NCBI GenBank assembly: GCA_012184525.1
Contig: WOFQ01000002.1
Span: forward strand, 930,001-994,000
Length of the DNA stretch: 64,000 bases
Direction: 5' to 3'
DNA from: Xenoacremonium recifei
Lineage: Eukaryota > Ascomycota > Sordariomycetes > Hypocreales > Nectriaceae
This document shows, piece by piece, positions 1-12,142 of this stretch. The notes beneath the pieces are model-generated. The model did no database searches. It was not told where the DNA came from and saw only the letters and a list, made by a program, of their open reading frames with translations. Each line of letters opens with the position of its first letter. Position 1 is the stretch's first letter. The translations under genes were made by a program, and so were the position numbers.

Positions 1-29
1 AATGCTTATGAAGCTCTATAGTTCTACTA

Positions 30-1578
30 TCACTTTCGAGTCGCAATAAAGTACGGACCTCCAGCGTTCGTCCAGCTCACATATCCCTCGGGGTATGTGC
101 ACTCCTCCACCTCCAGGATGGTGCTGCCAACATCGTTGATATTGTGGTTGTGGCTCTTCATATCCGCCACAAACGACTTAAGTGAGACGATTTTGCAGCC
201 TGCCTTCAGGTCCAGAAACATGCGGATGAGGTCGTCGTTGAGCTGCGAAGTGAAGGCTTTGTTGTTCACCAGGACGACGTCCGCGCGCTTCAACGCCTCA
301 TGAATGCGACTGTTCTTGCGGAAGTCGCCTCGTTCCAGGTGCGCTTTGCCAGGTTTAACGCCCCAAAGCATACACCTGGCGTCGAACTCCTTCTTCTGCG
401 CATCAGCAAGATTACACGCATTCTCCATCATCTCGCAACCCCAGCTTTCGCAGCCAATCTCGAGGGCTGCTTGCAGAACCACATTTCCTACTCCCGAGCC
501 CAGGTCCACAAAGACTTGGTCCGAAGTCATCTTGGTCTGCTCCACGAGGATTTTCGAGATGAACGGGTGGAGCAGTTCGCCATATACGTAGTCGGTTCCG
601 TTCTCGTACTTGGAAAGGAGCTCGACTTTCGGGGCCACCGTTCGGTCGTACACTTGGTCGAGGATGAAAGCAACCAGGTTGCGGGGCAGCTCGTGCAACT
701 TATCGAGATTCTTCGCGATCACTCCGTCCTCAACTAGATTCAGCAGCTGCTCGTTGTATTCTCGGAGCGCGGACTTGAAGCCCTCCAAGTCTTGGATATT
801 TCTGTTGGACGCCTTTTCCAACCGCCGAATGATACCCCCGTTAGGGTTAGTGAATGGTTCGGCTTCCTCCTCGTTGAGGTACGTCTCGGCTACGTGTCGA
901 ACGACTCGTATGCTCGCTTCGACAGCATCAATCTTGTCTTTTCCCCAGACTAGTTCAAACCTAGAAGCGCATGCGTTAGTACTCAGAGGTGCTTATAATA
1001 CAAGGCCGGGCCAATACATACTTCTCTCGCCGTTGTAAACTGGGATATTGCAATTCTATGGCGACGTCCTCCTTCTGCGCTCCCATGACAGGGACGCACT
1101 TCAGCTCCAGGGACGCGACATCCACCGCATGAATGAAATTGAGTCCGTCAACCCTATCCTCGAACGCCCTCGAACTCCTCAATTTCCGATTAGAGTCTAT
1201 GGAGTGGCCGTCTGTCGTTCCTTTGCGTTGGCGTTTGTGGGAGTCGAGATCCATCCAGCCGTCATCCTCAGCGTCACTGTCTTTGTCGAACTCAATGCGT
1301 TCGCTAGCCGGGGATGGACGCGACACAGAAGCACTCCCAGCCTTTCGCTTTCGCTCCAGCCGCTTCTCGTCGGCCGAGGATGGGTATGGCGAATGGCTCT
1401 TCTGGCGCACAAGAGGTTTTGGAGAGGGCCGGGGCAACGACGAGGGTCGGGCTGACGACCCAGCAAGAGCGGACTTGGGCTTGGGCTTGGGCGCCGGCCG
1501 ATCGACAACGACTTTTTCGATTCGAATCTTCGGCGGGTCGGCCTTCAGCTTGTTCTTCTTGTTGCCAAACAGCCGCAT
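30..1578 (-). CDS. DOT1: Dot1 histone H3-K79 methyltransferase
   Basis: Nuclear SAM-dependent enzyme that methylates lysine 79 of histone H3. I read two exons, 1578-1022 and 960-30, joined by a 61-bp intron (donor GTATGT, branch GTACTAAC, acceptor CTTCTAG) that keeps the frame; the product is 495 aa. The N-terminal ~180 residues are a basic, Pro/Ser/Lys-rich tail, as in fungal Dot1. The C-terminal half is the catalytic fold: a YGELLHPF stretch, the SAM-binding loop VDLGSGVGN, a downstream acidic GCEM motif and the NNKAF motif. I chose the ATG giving MRLFGNKKNK; an in-frame ATG 11 codons upstream is also possible. Family assignment is from recognised motifs; the exact start is less certain. 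Confidence 0.93.
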
Positions 1579-2448
1579 CGTGTACGTGGGAGGCCGTAAG
1601 GCTGCAAGCACTTGAAGGTGGAGGGGTACGCGGTGGCGTGTCGGTCAACGGCGTCGCGTGCCGGAAAGTTGCTGGAAACGGTACTATAAAGCGGGAGACT
1701 GAATGAATGACGAGAAAAAAGAATGTTGCTCGTAGAACAAAAAGCGTGGAGCGTTAACGGTTGCGACGCGGCGACTGTGCAGGAACTAAAAAAGCATCGT
1801 GGCAGGTTTGCTTGGGCGAGGCGAAAATGTCCGGCTGGCTGCCGCTGGTTTGCTGTCGGCGCCTTGAAGCCTTACATCAGCCGCGCCTGCCAGTTTGTAC
1901 GTGCCCCGGGTTCGGCAGGTGCGGCACTGCGACCTCTTCCACTCCACTGCCATATGGCTTTCGGTTAGTGGCCCTGCACTGCCGTTACAGCGCATCCAAC
2001 CGCTAACAATGCCGACTCGAGCGCTATCGGCCAGGCGGCCAGGCTGCCATCCAGGCAACCGCAACTGGGTCCAGGGTCCGCCCGTCAAAGGGAAGGTGGG
2101 GCGGCAAACCAGCGTGCTGGGCACGTGGGGGCCATCCTTCTTTGTTCTAGCGTCCTGGCCTCGAGGAAAAGGAATTGTTCTTCCATCAGGAACAAGAATC
2201 CCAACTTACCCTAGACTATAAATAAGGTCTTAACTCTGCTTACCTATCTACATCGCGGAACATCTCAGGCTTCAAGAGGTTCAAATAGTTTACAAAGCCT
2301 TCTGTGGTTGGTTTCTATATATAAAGAACCTTATTCCTATCGTCAATTCAAGTGTCTATCCTGCACTACAGCAGTGTGGCTCTTTCTTTCGGCCTTCGAG
2401 AATTACATCCCCACGATCGCCTCCTATTTTACCACCAAACCAAGACTC
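1579..2448. other. Intergenic, Dot1 upstream region
   Basis: This is the 5' flank of the Dot1 gene and the 3' flank of the next minus-strand gene. It turns AT-rich from about 2200 to 2350. I see no convincing coding region or RNA gene in it. Confidence 0.5.
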
Positions 2449-3707
2449 TTAATCACAGACACATTCATTCCCAGGAGCCAATGAACATGTGGCCGGCTTG
2501 AAGATCCCCAGTGAGTCAGCTTTTTGACTGAGAAGGTCGGCATCGAGGTCTCCTTGTATGCGACCCATCTCGTAGAGGTGGGAGTAATTTGTCGATCTGT
2601 ATCCGGTCAGTGACTGGTTGTGGTACAAAGATCCTCGACTTACCGAAGCTTCATCATTGTGCGTGGTTGACAATTGTCAACTATGAAGTGTAATCCTCCG
2701 ATGCTGACTCGTCCAACGCGACTGTTCAATGCCATGCGGCCAGGATATACTGACACTGGGACGAGGTCGTCTCCTTGTTTAATAGCAAACGACGTACCGT
2801 ACCACGTCTTATCAACAGCTTCGGAATGGGAACAGTTGTCGCATCGCCAGACAGACTCCCCCGACTCCTCTAGGACGACTCTGCCATTGTGATGAGGACA
2901 TTGGTCCACTCCTAAAACACTCTCCCAAGTAATATCCGAGTCGTTACTCGAAGTTCGTCTGCTGTTATCAACATAGTCTTTGGGGTTGTCCTCAACTGAT
3001 GGAAGAGGGTCGGCGCTTGAAGGCTCGGGCCCAACATGCTCCGAGGAGACGTCCTGCCCGTAGGACTTAGGGCACAAAGCGCATTCCAAGGCCTCCGCTG
3101 ATATCTCGCAGATGGGGTTATTGACTGTGAGGTCAAGAATTCGCGACCTCTCGTCCCATAACCGTCTCTCGGCAGCAGCAATCGAGTTGCATATTGTCTC
3201 GCTGAACTCGTCCAGAGTGACTAATTGCCAATCGTGTCGTACAGGTATCGCCAACGAAGAGAAATCAGGGGCTGAGTGTTCGCTCGACAAAGATACAATG
3301 TCCAGGCGACGCGCTTCAGCTGCTTGATGTCTTCGCTTGTACCATTTCCTTGCTAGATCCAGGAAGTGTACTGCGCATAAAGTCGAGCCGGGGTCATGAG
3401 GATAGGCCTGGTAAAGCTCTAGCATATTGAGTATCTTGTATTCGGGATAGCCTGGGACTGTTGAGCTTTGCCCGAAACATTTTGGCCTGGGTACAAAGAG
3501 CTCAGCATTGTCAACTGGCTCCTCTTCGATGGCTGTTGAAGCATGATTGGGTTTCGATGACTTGGCTCGACGACGCTTGAACCTAGCCTTCTGCCTCGAC
3601 TTTGGACCCCGGAATCTGAATTTGGCTCGTTTCCGGGGTTGGGATTTGCCTGCTGCAGCAGCAGCAGCGGCGGCGACCTGTTTCGTCTGAGACCTTGTAA
3701 TAGCCAT
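2449..3707 (-). CDS. Hypothetical basic protein with a Cys/His cluster
   Basis: Not recognised. Two exons, 3707-2644 and 2596-2449, are joined by a 47-bp intron (GTAAGT donor, GGATACAG acceptor) that preserves the frame and extends the first open frame by about 50 residues, giving 403 aa. The N-terminus has a run of alanines coded by a GCA/GCT triplet repeat, then a strongly Arg/Lys-rich stretch (about residues 20-50) that could be a nuclear localisation signal. A C-x-H plus C-x2-C pattern (CPHH then WRCDNCSH) in the last third may bind zinc. No catalytic motif is visible. It lies head-to-head with the Rds1-like gene across about 1 kb. The gene is likely real because of the clean splice site and long open frame; function is unknown. 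Confidence 0.62.
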
Positions 3708-4709
3708 TTCGCGAAATTTTCATGAGGATATGTTCAGATTCGTTTTACTATTTGATGACAGAGAAGAGTTATATGGCTCTTATCGCCTCGTTCCTGTCCA
3801 AATGGCTTCGCCGAGTCGATTCCCTTTGTCCAGAGAGAACCGGGCCCAACCTGCAGACGCCCTTTACAACAAAGAACTCCAGACGCACTGACAGTAAATC
3901 GTCTCGTTCCATGATGAAGCATCTCTTTCTTTGTCTTTGCAACTGTGCACAACTCCACTGATTTTGGCAACCAGGCCAACCTACGTGTTGTCGCTTCGTA
4001 CATACCTGCCGTAATGGAACACCTATCGGAATAGGTCTATTTAGTGAACTCCGAGATATTTTATTATAAGAAACCCAACACACTTCCCGAATATCTTCTT
4101 AGTTGCGATTTTGAAGCGTCTATAATGATGACATCACGAATCCCGAATGTATGGATGACATCGCCACCATCAAGATCGGATCTAAGCCGGCCATGTCAAT
4201 GACAGATGCTTCCTGATGATCAGCATTGGTGCATTCAATTCCAAATAAGTCTAATAGGTTTACAAAATTTGAACCTCACACGTATTAACGGCATAAAAAA
4301 GCCGCGGCGATGGAGAGAGTGCTCCGGGACAATGCTATGAGTATTACCCAATGATGACAGGCTGAACAAGATGCTGGCACAGGAATCTAGGCAGTATCCA
4401 CGGCCACACAGACTTCTGGCGCTTTCAACTACATCATCGACTTTAAAGGCTCATTGCGGCCGGTGATCCCGGCATTTGTTATGTTGGATTGTCATCGGAG
4501 TTCGGAGACTTTGGTCCTGATAGATGTCTGCAAGGGTATCCTCTAATGGAATATGTATGATGAGTGGCGGAGCAACACTTTGGCACGAGCGGGAGTAAGT
4601 GTTGAAGAACGTTTGAGAGAGTTTATAAACTCCTAGATTCCCAGTGCTCTTGCGCACACGAGACATACTGTAATTCTGTACTTCAGAATTATAGCGCACT
4701 TGTACCAAT
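3708..4709. other. Divergent intergenic region
   Basis: About 1 kb between the divergent hypothetical protein and the Rds1-like gene, so it must carry both promoters. Apart from a palindromic TATA-like element near the Rds1 start (listed separately), no motif stands out. Several short open frames here look like noise. Confidence 0.5.
4619..4632 (+). promoter_or_regulatory. Palindromic TATA-like element upstream of the Rds1-like gene
   Basis: The 14-bp perfect palindrome GAGTTTATAAACTC contains TATAAA and ends 77 bp before the start codon at 4710, a plausible TATA-box position. Function is inferred from motif and position only. Confidence 0.45.
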
Positions 4710-6092
4710 ATGTTCGACCGAGTTTGCCTGGCTGCCTTCTTGGGAAGGGCGGCTGCTGTACCATTCATTTCAACTCCAACAACTACCTTTACGACAGTAC
4801 CCTCAGAGGTTCCATCGGTTGTTCCTGTTACAAATGTGACTTCTCATGGTCCTTTCACCGGCACCCCCACGACTACTGGTGCTTTGTCAACAGACATTGC
4901 CGCAGCATCCGTACCTGCTCTGCCTCCTGCACCGAATGCCTTCAAGTATCCTTCTGATGGAAAGCTTCATGCAGAACAGCCTGCACCATACGTCCCAGCT
5001 GGTGGACGGGATACAAACGGCTCAGCTGCGGTGTATCGTGTCATGAGCGACTTTGACTACCAGTCTATTGCTCTGGCACTGTATCAGGAATGGATTGAGT
5101 TAGATCTCTTTCACTTTGGACTTGCCAACTATTCAGTTGAAGACTTTCAAAGCCTGGGCCTTGGAGCGGAAGACCGATACTTGCTTCAATTCATGGCAGA
5201 GCAAGAAGTCGGCCATGCAACAGCCCTGACGAACATGCTTGGTGCACAGGCCCCAGTGCAATGCACTTACAATTACCCTGTGTCGAATCTTCGCGAATAC
5301 ATTGACTTCAACCAAAAGTTGACAAGATGGGGAGAGTCCGGAGTCTACGGGTTTCTGAACCATCTGGATTCAGGAGCCGTGGGGCAAATTCTTATCCAGA
5401 GCATCACGACGGAAGCCCGGCAGCAGATGATCTTTCGCCAATTTGAGGGACTATTCCCTATGCCGGAGTGGTTTGAAGTGGGAATTCCGCAAACATGGGC
5501 GTGGACTTTGCTGGCTCCCTACATTTCGTCTTGTCCCGCAAACCAGACTCGTCTGATTTGGCAGAACCTACCTGCGTTGAACATTCTCAACCAGCCTAAC
5601 CCAGCTCGGATCAATGGCTCAGATGCCTATAACGAGACAGTTGGAGGCTACGCGAATAGTCTCAGTACGGATGGCCTCTCAGACGAAGACTCGTGCACCA
5701 ATGCCACACGCATTGGAGAAAACTGTAGGGCCGCCATCACGCACAATCGAACCAACCCTCTCAGTTACCCCGGCCGCCAAGTCTTCTTGGAATGGGATAC
5801 TCCTGGGAAGCCCGTCGGCCCAAACAACAGCTACATCACAAACACCACAGCAAGAGCTGCCAAGTTTGCGCTGTGGGTATCGCAGCTGAACGCAACCTAC
5901 ACGCCGCTGCACAATGTCAGTGGGACAACAGCATACACGTTCCAGCCGAACATGTCGACATATGCTGGGGACCCAGCAGTGAATGGAACCATCTTCCTCG
6001 CTATCACAGATGATGATCTGTATGTCACTCCGTATAACTTGAGCATGGTGAACCCACACGTCAACGCCTTGGGTATGTATCAGGCTGGATAA
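4710..6092 (+). CDS. Rds1-like secreted ferritin-fold stress protein
   Basis: Single-exon gene, 460 aa. The start MFDRVCLAAFLGRAAA looks like a short secretion signal, with likely cleavage before VPF. A Thr/Pro/Val-rich linker (about 20-95) follows, then a ferritin-like four-helix region (about 105-265) with the EQEVGHA segment and preceding YQEWIELDLFHFG helix typical of fungal Rds1 proteins (Ferritin_2 family). The C-terminal half has many N-x-S/T sites, consistent with secretion or wall attachment. Rds1 of Schizosaccharomyces pombe is induced by stress and nutrient limitation; the biochemical role is unknown and metal binding here is only inferred from the fold. The family call is firm. 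Confidence 0.85.
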   Translation: MFDRVCLAAFLGRAAAVPFISTPTTTFTTVPSEVPSVVPVTNVTSHGPFTGTPTTTGALSTDIAAASVPALPPAPNAFKYPSDGKLHAEQPAPYVPAGGRDTNGSAAVYRVMSDFDYQSIALALYQEWIELDLFHFGLANYSVEDFQSLGLGAEDRYLLQFMAEQEVGHATALTNMLGAQAPVQCTYNYPVSNLREYIDFNQKLTRWGESGVYGFLNHLDSGAVGQILIQSITTEARQQMIFRQFEGLFPMPEWFEVGIPQTWAWTLLAPYISSCPANQTRLIWQNLPALNILNQPNPARINGSDAYNETVGGYANSLSTDGLSDEDSCTNATRIGENCRAAITHNRTNPLSYPGRQVFLEWDTPGKPVGPNNSYITNTTARAAKFALWVSQLNATYTPLHNVSGTTAYTFQPNMSTYAGDPAVNGTIFLAITDDDLYVTPYNLSMVNPHVNALGMYQAG

Positions 6093-6650
6093 TGTCCGCA
6101 GGACGTACGTGGAAGGTGGACAGGTTGCTAGCAGGGGGCATGTCATCAGAGCAGGGACATTGGCTTTTAGGCTGTTATGTATTTGTAATTCGAGTTAGGG
6201 ACACAAAGCAAAGTGCAACATGTTATGCTGTAACCAGCCAAGACAAATTTATACAAAGTTCATCACAACTGTGTAGAAACATAATCTATCTCTGTCACAA
6301 ATATGACTTCAGAATTTTCACTCTGCATAGAGACTATTGCTAGAGAATCTATCTAGTTTGTGCCGAGGTTTGGTGGTGTGGCTCCCATTGTTTGACCCAC
6401 TGCTCAAGTAACTCCTCGATGAACTGCCGCCCCTGACGATCATCCAATCCCGCCCGTCCCGTGATATCTCAATTGGAATTCTACATACATGTGAACGATC
6501 CGGATACGCCCCGTCCTGGTACTGGTAAAGCAGCTAACCTAAAAAAAATGATACAGTGAATGTGGCATGTGCGAAAGCGTGAGTGCGCGGCCTATGTTCT
6601 GCGCTGAGATGGCCCCCCTGACACTTCATCTCCACTCCGCAGCTCCGGCA
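6093..6650. other. Convergent 3' intergenic region
   Basis: The plus-strand Rds1-like gene and the minus-strand seven-helix protein gene both end here. AT-rich stretches around 6180-6360 could serve as 3' UTR and polyadenylation signals. No gene seen. Confidence 0.5.
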
Positions 6651-8226
6651 CTAATGCTTCTGGTAGTTGTCCTGGTGGACGTGGTTGAGAATGAAGTCGG
6701 ATCGGTCCCGTGTGGGCGGAGCGTCCCGCGAATTGGACCAGGTGGTTGTGTAGTTGCCGCTCTCGCTTGCGGCGTGACCCTCCCGAGCATCCCGCTTCTC
6801 CTCCAGGACCGACACTTCGACCTGGCGCTGGATACCGTGGGCATCGACCTCACTGGTGTATGATACAACATCCGACTTGCCTGTCAGACTGCCCTTATGG
6901 TTGAGATCTTGGAGTGTAACGCCCTCGACCATCTGCTCTTCGCTCTCGTTGAAGGTTGGCTCGCTCATGGGGTTGGCGTGAACGTTGCGTCCACTGCGGC
7001 GTCGGCCCCAAGTCTCAAGGGTCATCTTCGAGAGCTTAGACTCAGTTCGGGTGCCCTTGGATCCCCTGGTAAAACCCAGTGAAGATCCGACTCGTGAAAC
7101 GAGTGGTGTCACTATCTTCTTGAAGTGCGGGAAGAGCATGGGCAGGTTGGTGGTGATAACGGCGACGAATGTCTCGCGGACAGCCCAGGAGCCAGCTAGC
7201 TGAGCGCCATTGACAGGGTCCTATTGATAGAATGTTAGTTTTTATCGTAGGTGTGGTAGTACGCAGAGGACAGTGTCACATACCGATACGAGGTAGACGA
7301 CACGCAGGATGGCCGCCATGGTGACGAACAGCCCACAGCTGAAAAGTCCGATCAACCACATCTTCTGGAACCACGGCATGGCTGCCTTCCATAGCATAGG
7401 CATCGGAATCAGAATGAGGTACAGGTCCGTGGCGACGTTAAAGCTGAGGTACACCCAGATGAGTGCGGGAGAGATGGCGGGTTGGCAGGTCAGGCCCGGG
7501 TTCGGGTTGATCTGCCACATGTGGTGGAAGGGGCGGCAGCTAAGCAGTAGGTTTAGCATAACGGCGAGCCAGCTGACAATAATGAAGCCAAAGCCGACGA
7601 AGATCTTGGTGCGGTAGCCGTCGAGGTCCTTTGTAAGTCGGTAGTAGAATGTGCACATGGCACCTTTGAGCGTCCAGAGCAGCACCGAGTAGGTCGTCCA
7701 ACCAGCGAGCTGGATTTTGGACCCCAAAACCCTATTGTGAGATCGAGTCAGGATCGTCGTGGCGTTGGGTGGCGCACAAAGGCCCTTGTTGGAAGGATGG
7801 ATTCGCAAGCATACCTTGTATGGTATTCTGGGTCGCTGGAAGACAACGCCTCACGCTCGGCGTTGGTCATGGAGTTGTTGGCCAATCCATGGGCGATGTT
7901 TCCTACTGAGTAGGCCAACCCGGTTTCGATGCCGTACGCAATCTATTCCAGGGAAGAGAACCCTTGGTCAGTATCTCGGTACTTGGAAGTGTGGCTGCGT
8001 ATAAATTAAAAAGTAAACTTACAACACCAATGACAACAAGATAGTCGTCTGCCCAGAGGTTCCTGAACCCGACGGTGCTGATACGCACATAAGATCGTAG
8101 CCCAGTAACCAGTATTGCAATGGCCAGTAGCGTGAAGGCCTCAACGTTGAAGGCCCGCAGGGCAGCCATCGCAGCCGCCTGGGCAGCGGCAGCTTCAGCA
8201 GTGGCAGTGGCATTGGCGGACGACAT
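6651..8226 (-). CDS. Fungal rhodopsin-fold (SAT4-type) integral membrane protein
   Basis: Seven-helix plasma-membrane-type protein of the large fungal family often annotated as SAT4-like or Pth11-like receptors. Four exons: 8226-8023, 7942-7815, 7731-7284 and 7220-6651. All three introns have GT..AG ends and keep the frame; product 449 aa. Exon 1 holds a short Ala-rich lumenal tail and the first helix, followed by the family signature WADDYLVV. Exon 3 carries the remaining helices with the usual long non-polar segments (KIFVGFGFIIVSWLAVMLNL, LYLILIPMPMLW). The last ~150 residues are a hydrophilic Ser/Glu/Arg-rich cytoplasmic tail. Family members are proposed sensors of surface or nutrient cues, but ligands are mostly unknown. 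It is divergently arranged with the flavin monooxygenase. Confidence 0.88.
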
Positions 8227-9842
8227 GATGGCCTGAATCTCGAATCAAAGCGTGCTGCAAGTCTCAGCCAACAAGCTGCAGGACAAAGGAAACGGCGATG
8301 ACGGGGAACAGGGAACACACACACAATCACAGCATCTCCAGGAAAACGGAATCCCCCACGAACGGGATCTTGCGCCCATACATATAAGATGGGATTAAAG
8401 AGGAGACGTGGGCTGGTGGTGGGCTTCGACTATCTCTGACTCTCGCTTTGTGCAGGCCAATGCAGGTCGGAAACATATCTCAACCTTAGCGTCGGGGCAA
8501 GGACATACTCTGGACCCAGCATGATTGCGTCGTGTCGATGATCTCTGCCAGAGGCCCAGAGGTGAGTGTCGAGCTCCAGGCACACGGCTCGGAGGGAGAG
8601 CGAGGTCCAGCAGGGCTCGACCAGGGATAGCAGGAAAGATTTCCGCGCGCCCTGAGGAGAAACTGCCGCGAACCCACAGATCGTCAGCCCGAACGAGGCA
8701 AGTTGCTGGGCCGGAGCGTTTAGAGGGCAGGCGAGTGTCTGCCGTGGGCTCCCGTCCGGGAGGCAAGACTCCATCCTCGGATCCAGGGAGGAGGTTCTCC
8801 AGGCCCGGACAGGACAAGCCAACGGCCAAGGGGGCGGCCCGGGGCCTTGCGTGGAGTCTAGTGTCGTCTAGCAAAGCCTGCCCCTTGCAAGTAAACTTTG
8901 GGCTAGTTTCTCGTTTGTCTCTCTCCCTTGTCGTGATGGGCGCAACTGGGGTCTCCCTTGCCAACGGGGGCCACGCAGTCTGAATGCGCGGAATACAGAG
9001 TACAATCTGATAGCAGAGGACGAGTCGTGCAATCAGCACTATCACGACAGTCGAACGGTTGAAACGCCCTACCCTGCCGCTAGCAGAGTCAGCGAAAGAA
9101 ACGAGAAACTAGCCTGAGTAGCCGGGCTCAGCCGGGACGGGTTGTGGAGGCCAGACTCGACTCACCTTACTCAGAGCCATTGTGCCGTCCCGCGATCTGC
9201 TGGGCCGTTGCTAGACCACGCCGTTGTGTCTCATCATCTGCCCGACACACGTGAAGTGAAGGCGAGCGCGAACCAACATGCAGCAGCAGTTCGGTGGCTT
9301 GCATATCGAGTCTCACATGAAGTCATCCCGGAAAGCCACTGATGATTGAGATCGGGGTCCATCTAATCCTCCTGTCTCTCACGGACGTGTCGATCCCCAG
9401 ATTTGCGAATGCGCACGTCCGGAGGCGAATTGCGATACCGTTGCAGCCCGTCTGGACCCCGAAACCCTCCCCTGGGTGATGGGATTCATTTCCTGGAAGA
9501 CTCTGCTCGGGACAGGCAAAAGAAACAGGCTAGACAGGCTAATTCGGGGAGCAGCTCCGGGGCACGCCAATGGAGTCGCAGTTTGCAATCGGGCGAGCGA
9601 CTTTGCGCCCCCGGCGATGTCACTTGGCCCGCCCTTGCAGCAGGGGTCTAGAACGGATACAGCACCTGGATGGGAGAGTCGTGTAGCTTGGCCAATGCTG
9701 TGAAGCTCCGTCTTGGCCGCAGTCTTACTGCATGAATGTGACTGCGACGGTATTATCTTCTCTGTCTTGCCCGCCCCCTTCTTCTCTCGCTTACCATGTG
9801 AGAAAGAAATTGCCCATTCCAAGAACCTGTCAACTGATCACC
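8227..9842. other. Divergent intergenic region, 1.6 kb
   Basis: Separates the seven-helix protein (-) and the flavin monooxygenase (+) and must hold both promoters. The sequence is GC-rich and supports overlapping open frames on both strands, the longest 216 codons on the minus strand, but none has recognisable content or initiation context, so I treat it as non-coding. Confidence 0.5.
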
Positions 9843-11874
9843 ATGGAACAGCTCGACATCTTGGTCATTGGCGCAGGTGAGTGACAGACCCGAAGCGATG
9901 TGATTTACCAGCAACTAACCTGGTTACCACTCATTAGGCTGGTATGGCCTGGGTGCCGCAAAGCAGTATCACTGCAACCATGCTACGGAGAAGCTTGCCA
10001 TCGTCGACGCTGCGTCAACTATTGGCGGCGTCTGGGCCGAACACAGGCTTTATCCCGGGTTGAAGAGCAACAACTTGGTTGGAACCTACGAGTACCCTGG
10101 CTTCCCCATGTCGCCAGAGGTTTACGGTGTCCAGCCGCGACAGCATGTTCCTGGAGAAGTTGTGCACAAGTACCAGCTTGATTATGCTAAGAAGTTTGGC
10201 ATCTACGACCTGATCAGGTTCAACACCAAGGTGCTGACAGCCGAGCATCAACCTGAGGGTGGTTGGATCATCGAGACTGTCCGTGTCAACGATGCTGGCG
10301 AAGAGCAAGGTCCATCTACCAAGCTCTCTGCTAAGCGCCTCATCGTTGCAACAGGCTTGACCTCTCAGCCGTTCATGCCTCATGTCGAGGGCCAGGAGAC
10401 ATACGGCCGGCCTCTTTTCCACCCTGTCGACTTTGTCAAGTACGCAGACACCGTCGATCCGGAGAAGACCAAGCGGGTGACTATCTTTGGCGGAACCAAG
10501 TCTGCTTGGGATGCCGTGTATGCGTATGCCACCAAGGGTGTCCAGGTCGACTGGATCATCCGAGGTAAGCTTTCTACTTCTTGACTCTGGAGTCTTATCT
10601 TCTTCGTTACTGACTCGAGCAATAGAGTCCGGTCATGGGCCTTGCTGGATGTCGCCCCCTTTCGTAACACCGTTCAAGAAATGGCTTGAGAAGCTCGTTA
10701 GTAAGTTTTCTCGAGTAATGCATTTACCTCCATCCCTTCTGACTTGAGTCTAGACACCCGCTTCGTGCACTGGTTCTCCCCTTGCATCTGGGGCGAAGAC
10801 AGTGGCTTCGCTGGTATCAAGTCCTTCTGGCATGGGACCGCTGTTGGACGCGCTATCACCAACACTTTCTGGGGCATCCTGGGCGGCGACGTCCTCACTA
10901 TCATGGGATTTGATAAGCACCCCGAGATTAAGAAACTCAAACCCACTAGCGAGGCTTTCTACACTGGCTGTTGTTTCAGTATTCTCAATTACGACACAGA
11001 CTTCTTCGAGCCTATCCGCAATGGCACTGTTAAGATCTATACCGCCAACGTCTCGCACCTGAGTCCCGGCAAAGTCCACCTCGACGATGAGGCTAAGACC
11101 GTCCTCGAGTCTGATGCCATGCTCTGCGTAACGGGATGGAAACACGTCCCGCCGCTGAAGTTCCTCCCCGAGGGCATCGAGAAGAAGATTGGTGTCTCAC
11201 ATGTCCCCTCTCCCGACGAGGAGACACTCTCACCCGATGACGGCCTCAGCTGCCAATCCTCGCTTATCGAAAAGGCCGATGTTGAGATCACCGGCCGCTT
11301 CCCGCGTCTCAAGACACCCATGAAGTTCAACCCCAACTACGTACCCCTGACTCAAACCAAGGCCTTCAGTACGCCCGCCGGCGAAACACTCGCTCCCGCG
11401 CAGACGCCCATGATGCTGTACCACTTCCTCGTGCCCGGGACAGCTGAGTTCCTGCGGACCAAGGACCTAGCCTTTGCTGGTGCGATCATGAACTTCAGCA
11501 ACATCATCTGCGCACATGTCCAGGGCCTGTGGATTAGCGCCTACTTCGACGGTAAGTTGGCGCGCGATCCTAGTTCGGCCGTCCTGGCTGCCAGTGAGAA
11601 GACGCAGAGCGCGATGACGCTTGATGAGGTCCATTACCAGACGGTGCTGCACAACCGCTTTGGCAAGTGGCGGTATCCCAACGATCCCGGCGCCAAGCAC
11701 CCTGATTTCGTGTTTGAGGCGGTGCCGTATCTGGATATGATGATGGCGGACCTCGGACTTGCGGTGCACCGAAAGGGTGGCCTTTTGAACGAGATCACAA
11801 GCCCTTATGGCCCGGAAGATTATGCGAATATCAATGAGGAGTGGGAGGCTAAGTACTCGAAGACGGAGGCTTAA
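9843..11874 (+). CDS. Flavin-containing monooxygenase-like FAD/NAD(P) enzyme
   Basis: Predicted FAD- and NADPH-dependent oxygenase of the FMO-like group; the substrate cannot be read from sequence. Four exons: 9843-9876, 9938-10564, 10626-10700 and 10754-11874, all GT..AG with consistent phase, product 618 aa. The first intron interrupts the FAD-binding Rossmann motif: exon 1 ends within VIGAG and exon 2 continues GWYGL, giving GxGxxG at residues 10-15. A second dinucleotide motif, GGTKSAWD at about 196-203, is typical of fungal members. The C-terminal region after about 245 is the variable substrate domain. It starts 1.6 kb from a divergently transcribed membrane receptor-like gene. A Baeyer-Villiger or S/N-oxygenase role is possible; I cannot choose. 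Confidence 0.85.
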
Positions 11875-12142
11875 GCGCTGAATTGGACATTTAACGTCCT
11901 CTTTCTTATTACATATTTACGTAAGGGAATACCCGCCATGAACATACTACACTAAATTGCTATCTGTAATAAACCTGGTATACTGAAAAAGGATGCTTCT
12001 TTTGACATGAGGATTCTCAACCCTTCGAAAACTCCTATCCCAGTTCGGACCCGAGTTTCACCAAGAGATCATAACGAGCCGTACAGCTGACCCAAAACAC
12101 GCTGTTATTCTTTTCAACTTCTTATTTCTAATCACCAAGCGT

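Noticed and set aside
840..852. Telomere-like TTAGGG unit
   Set aside because: A single copy inside the Dot1 coding exon, where it encodes ordinary residues; not an interstitial telomeric repeat.
8395..9045. 216-codon minus-strand frame upstream of the seven-helix protein
   Set aside because: Arg/Pro/Leu-rich composition typical of GC-rich non-coding DNA; other frames in the same stretch are equally open.
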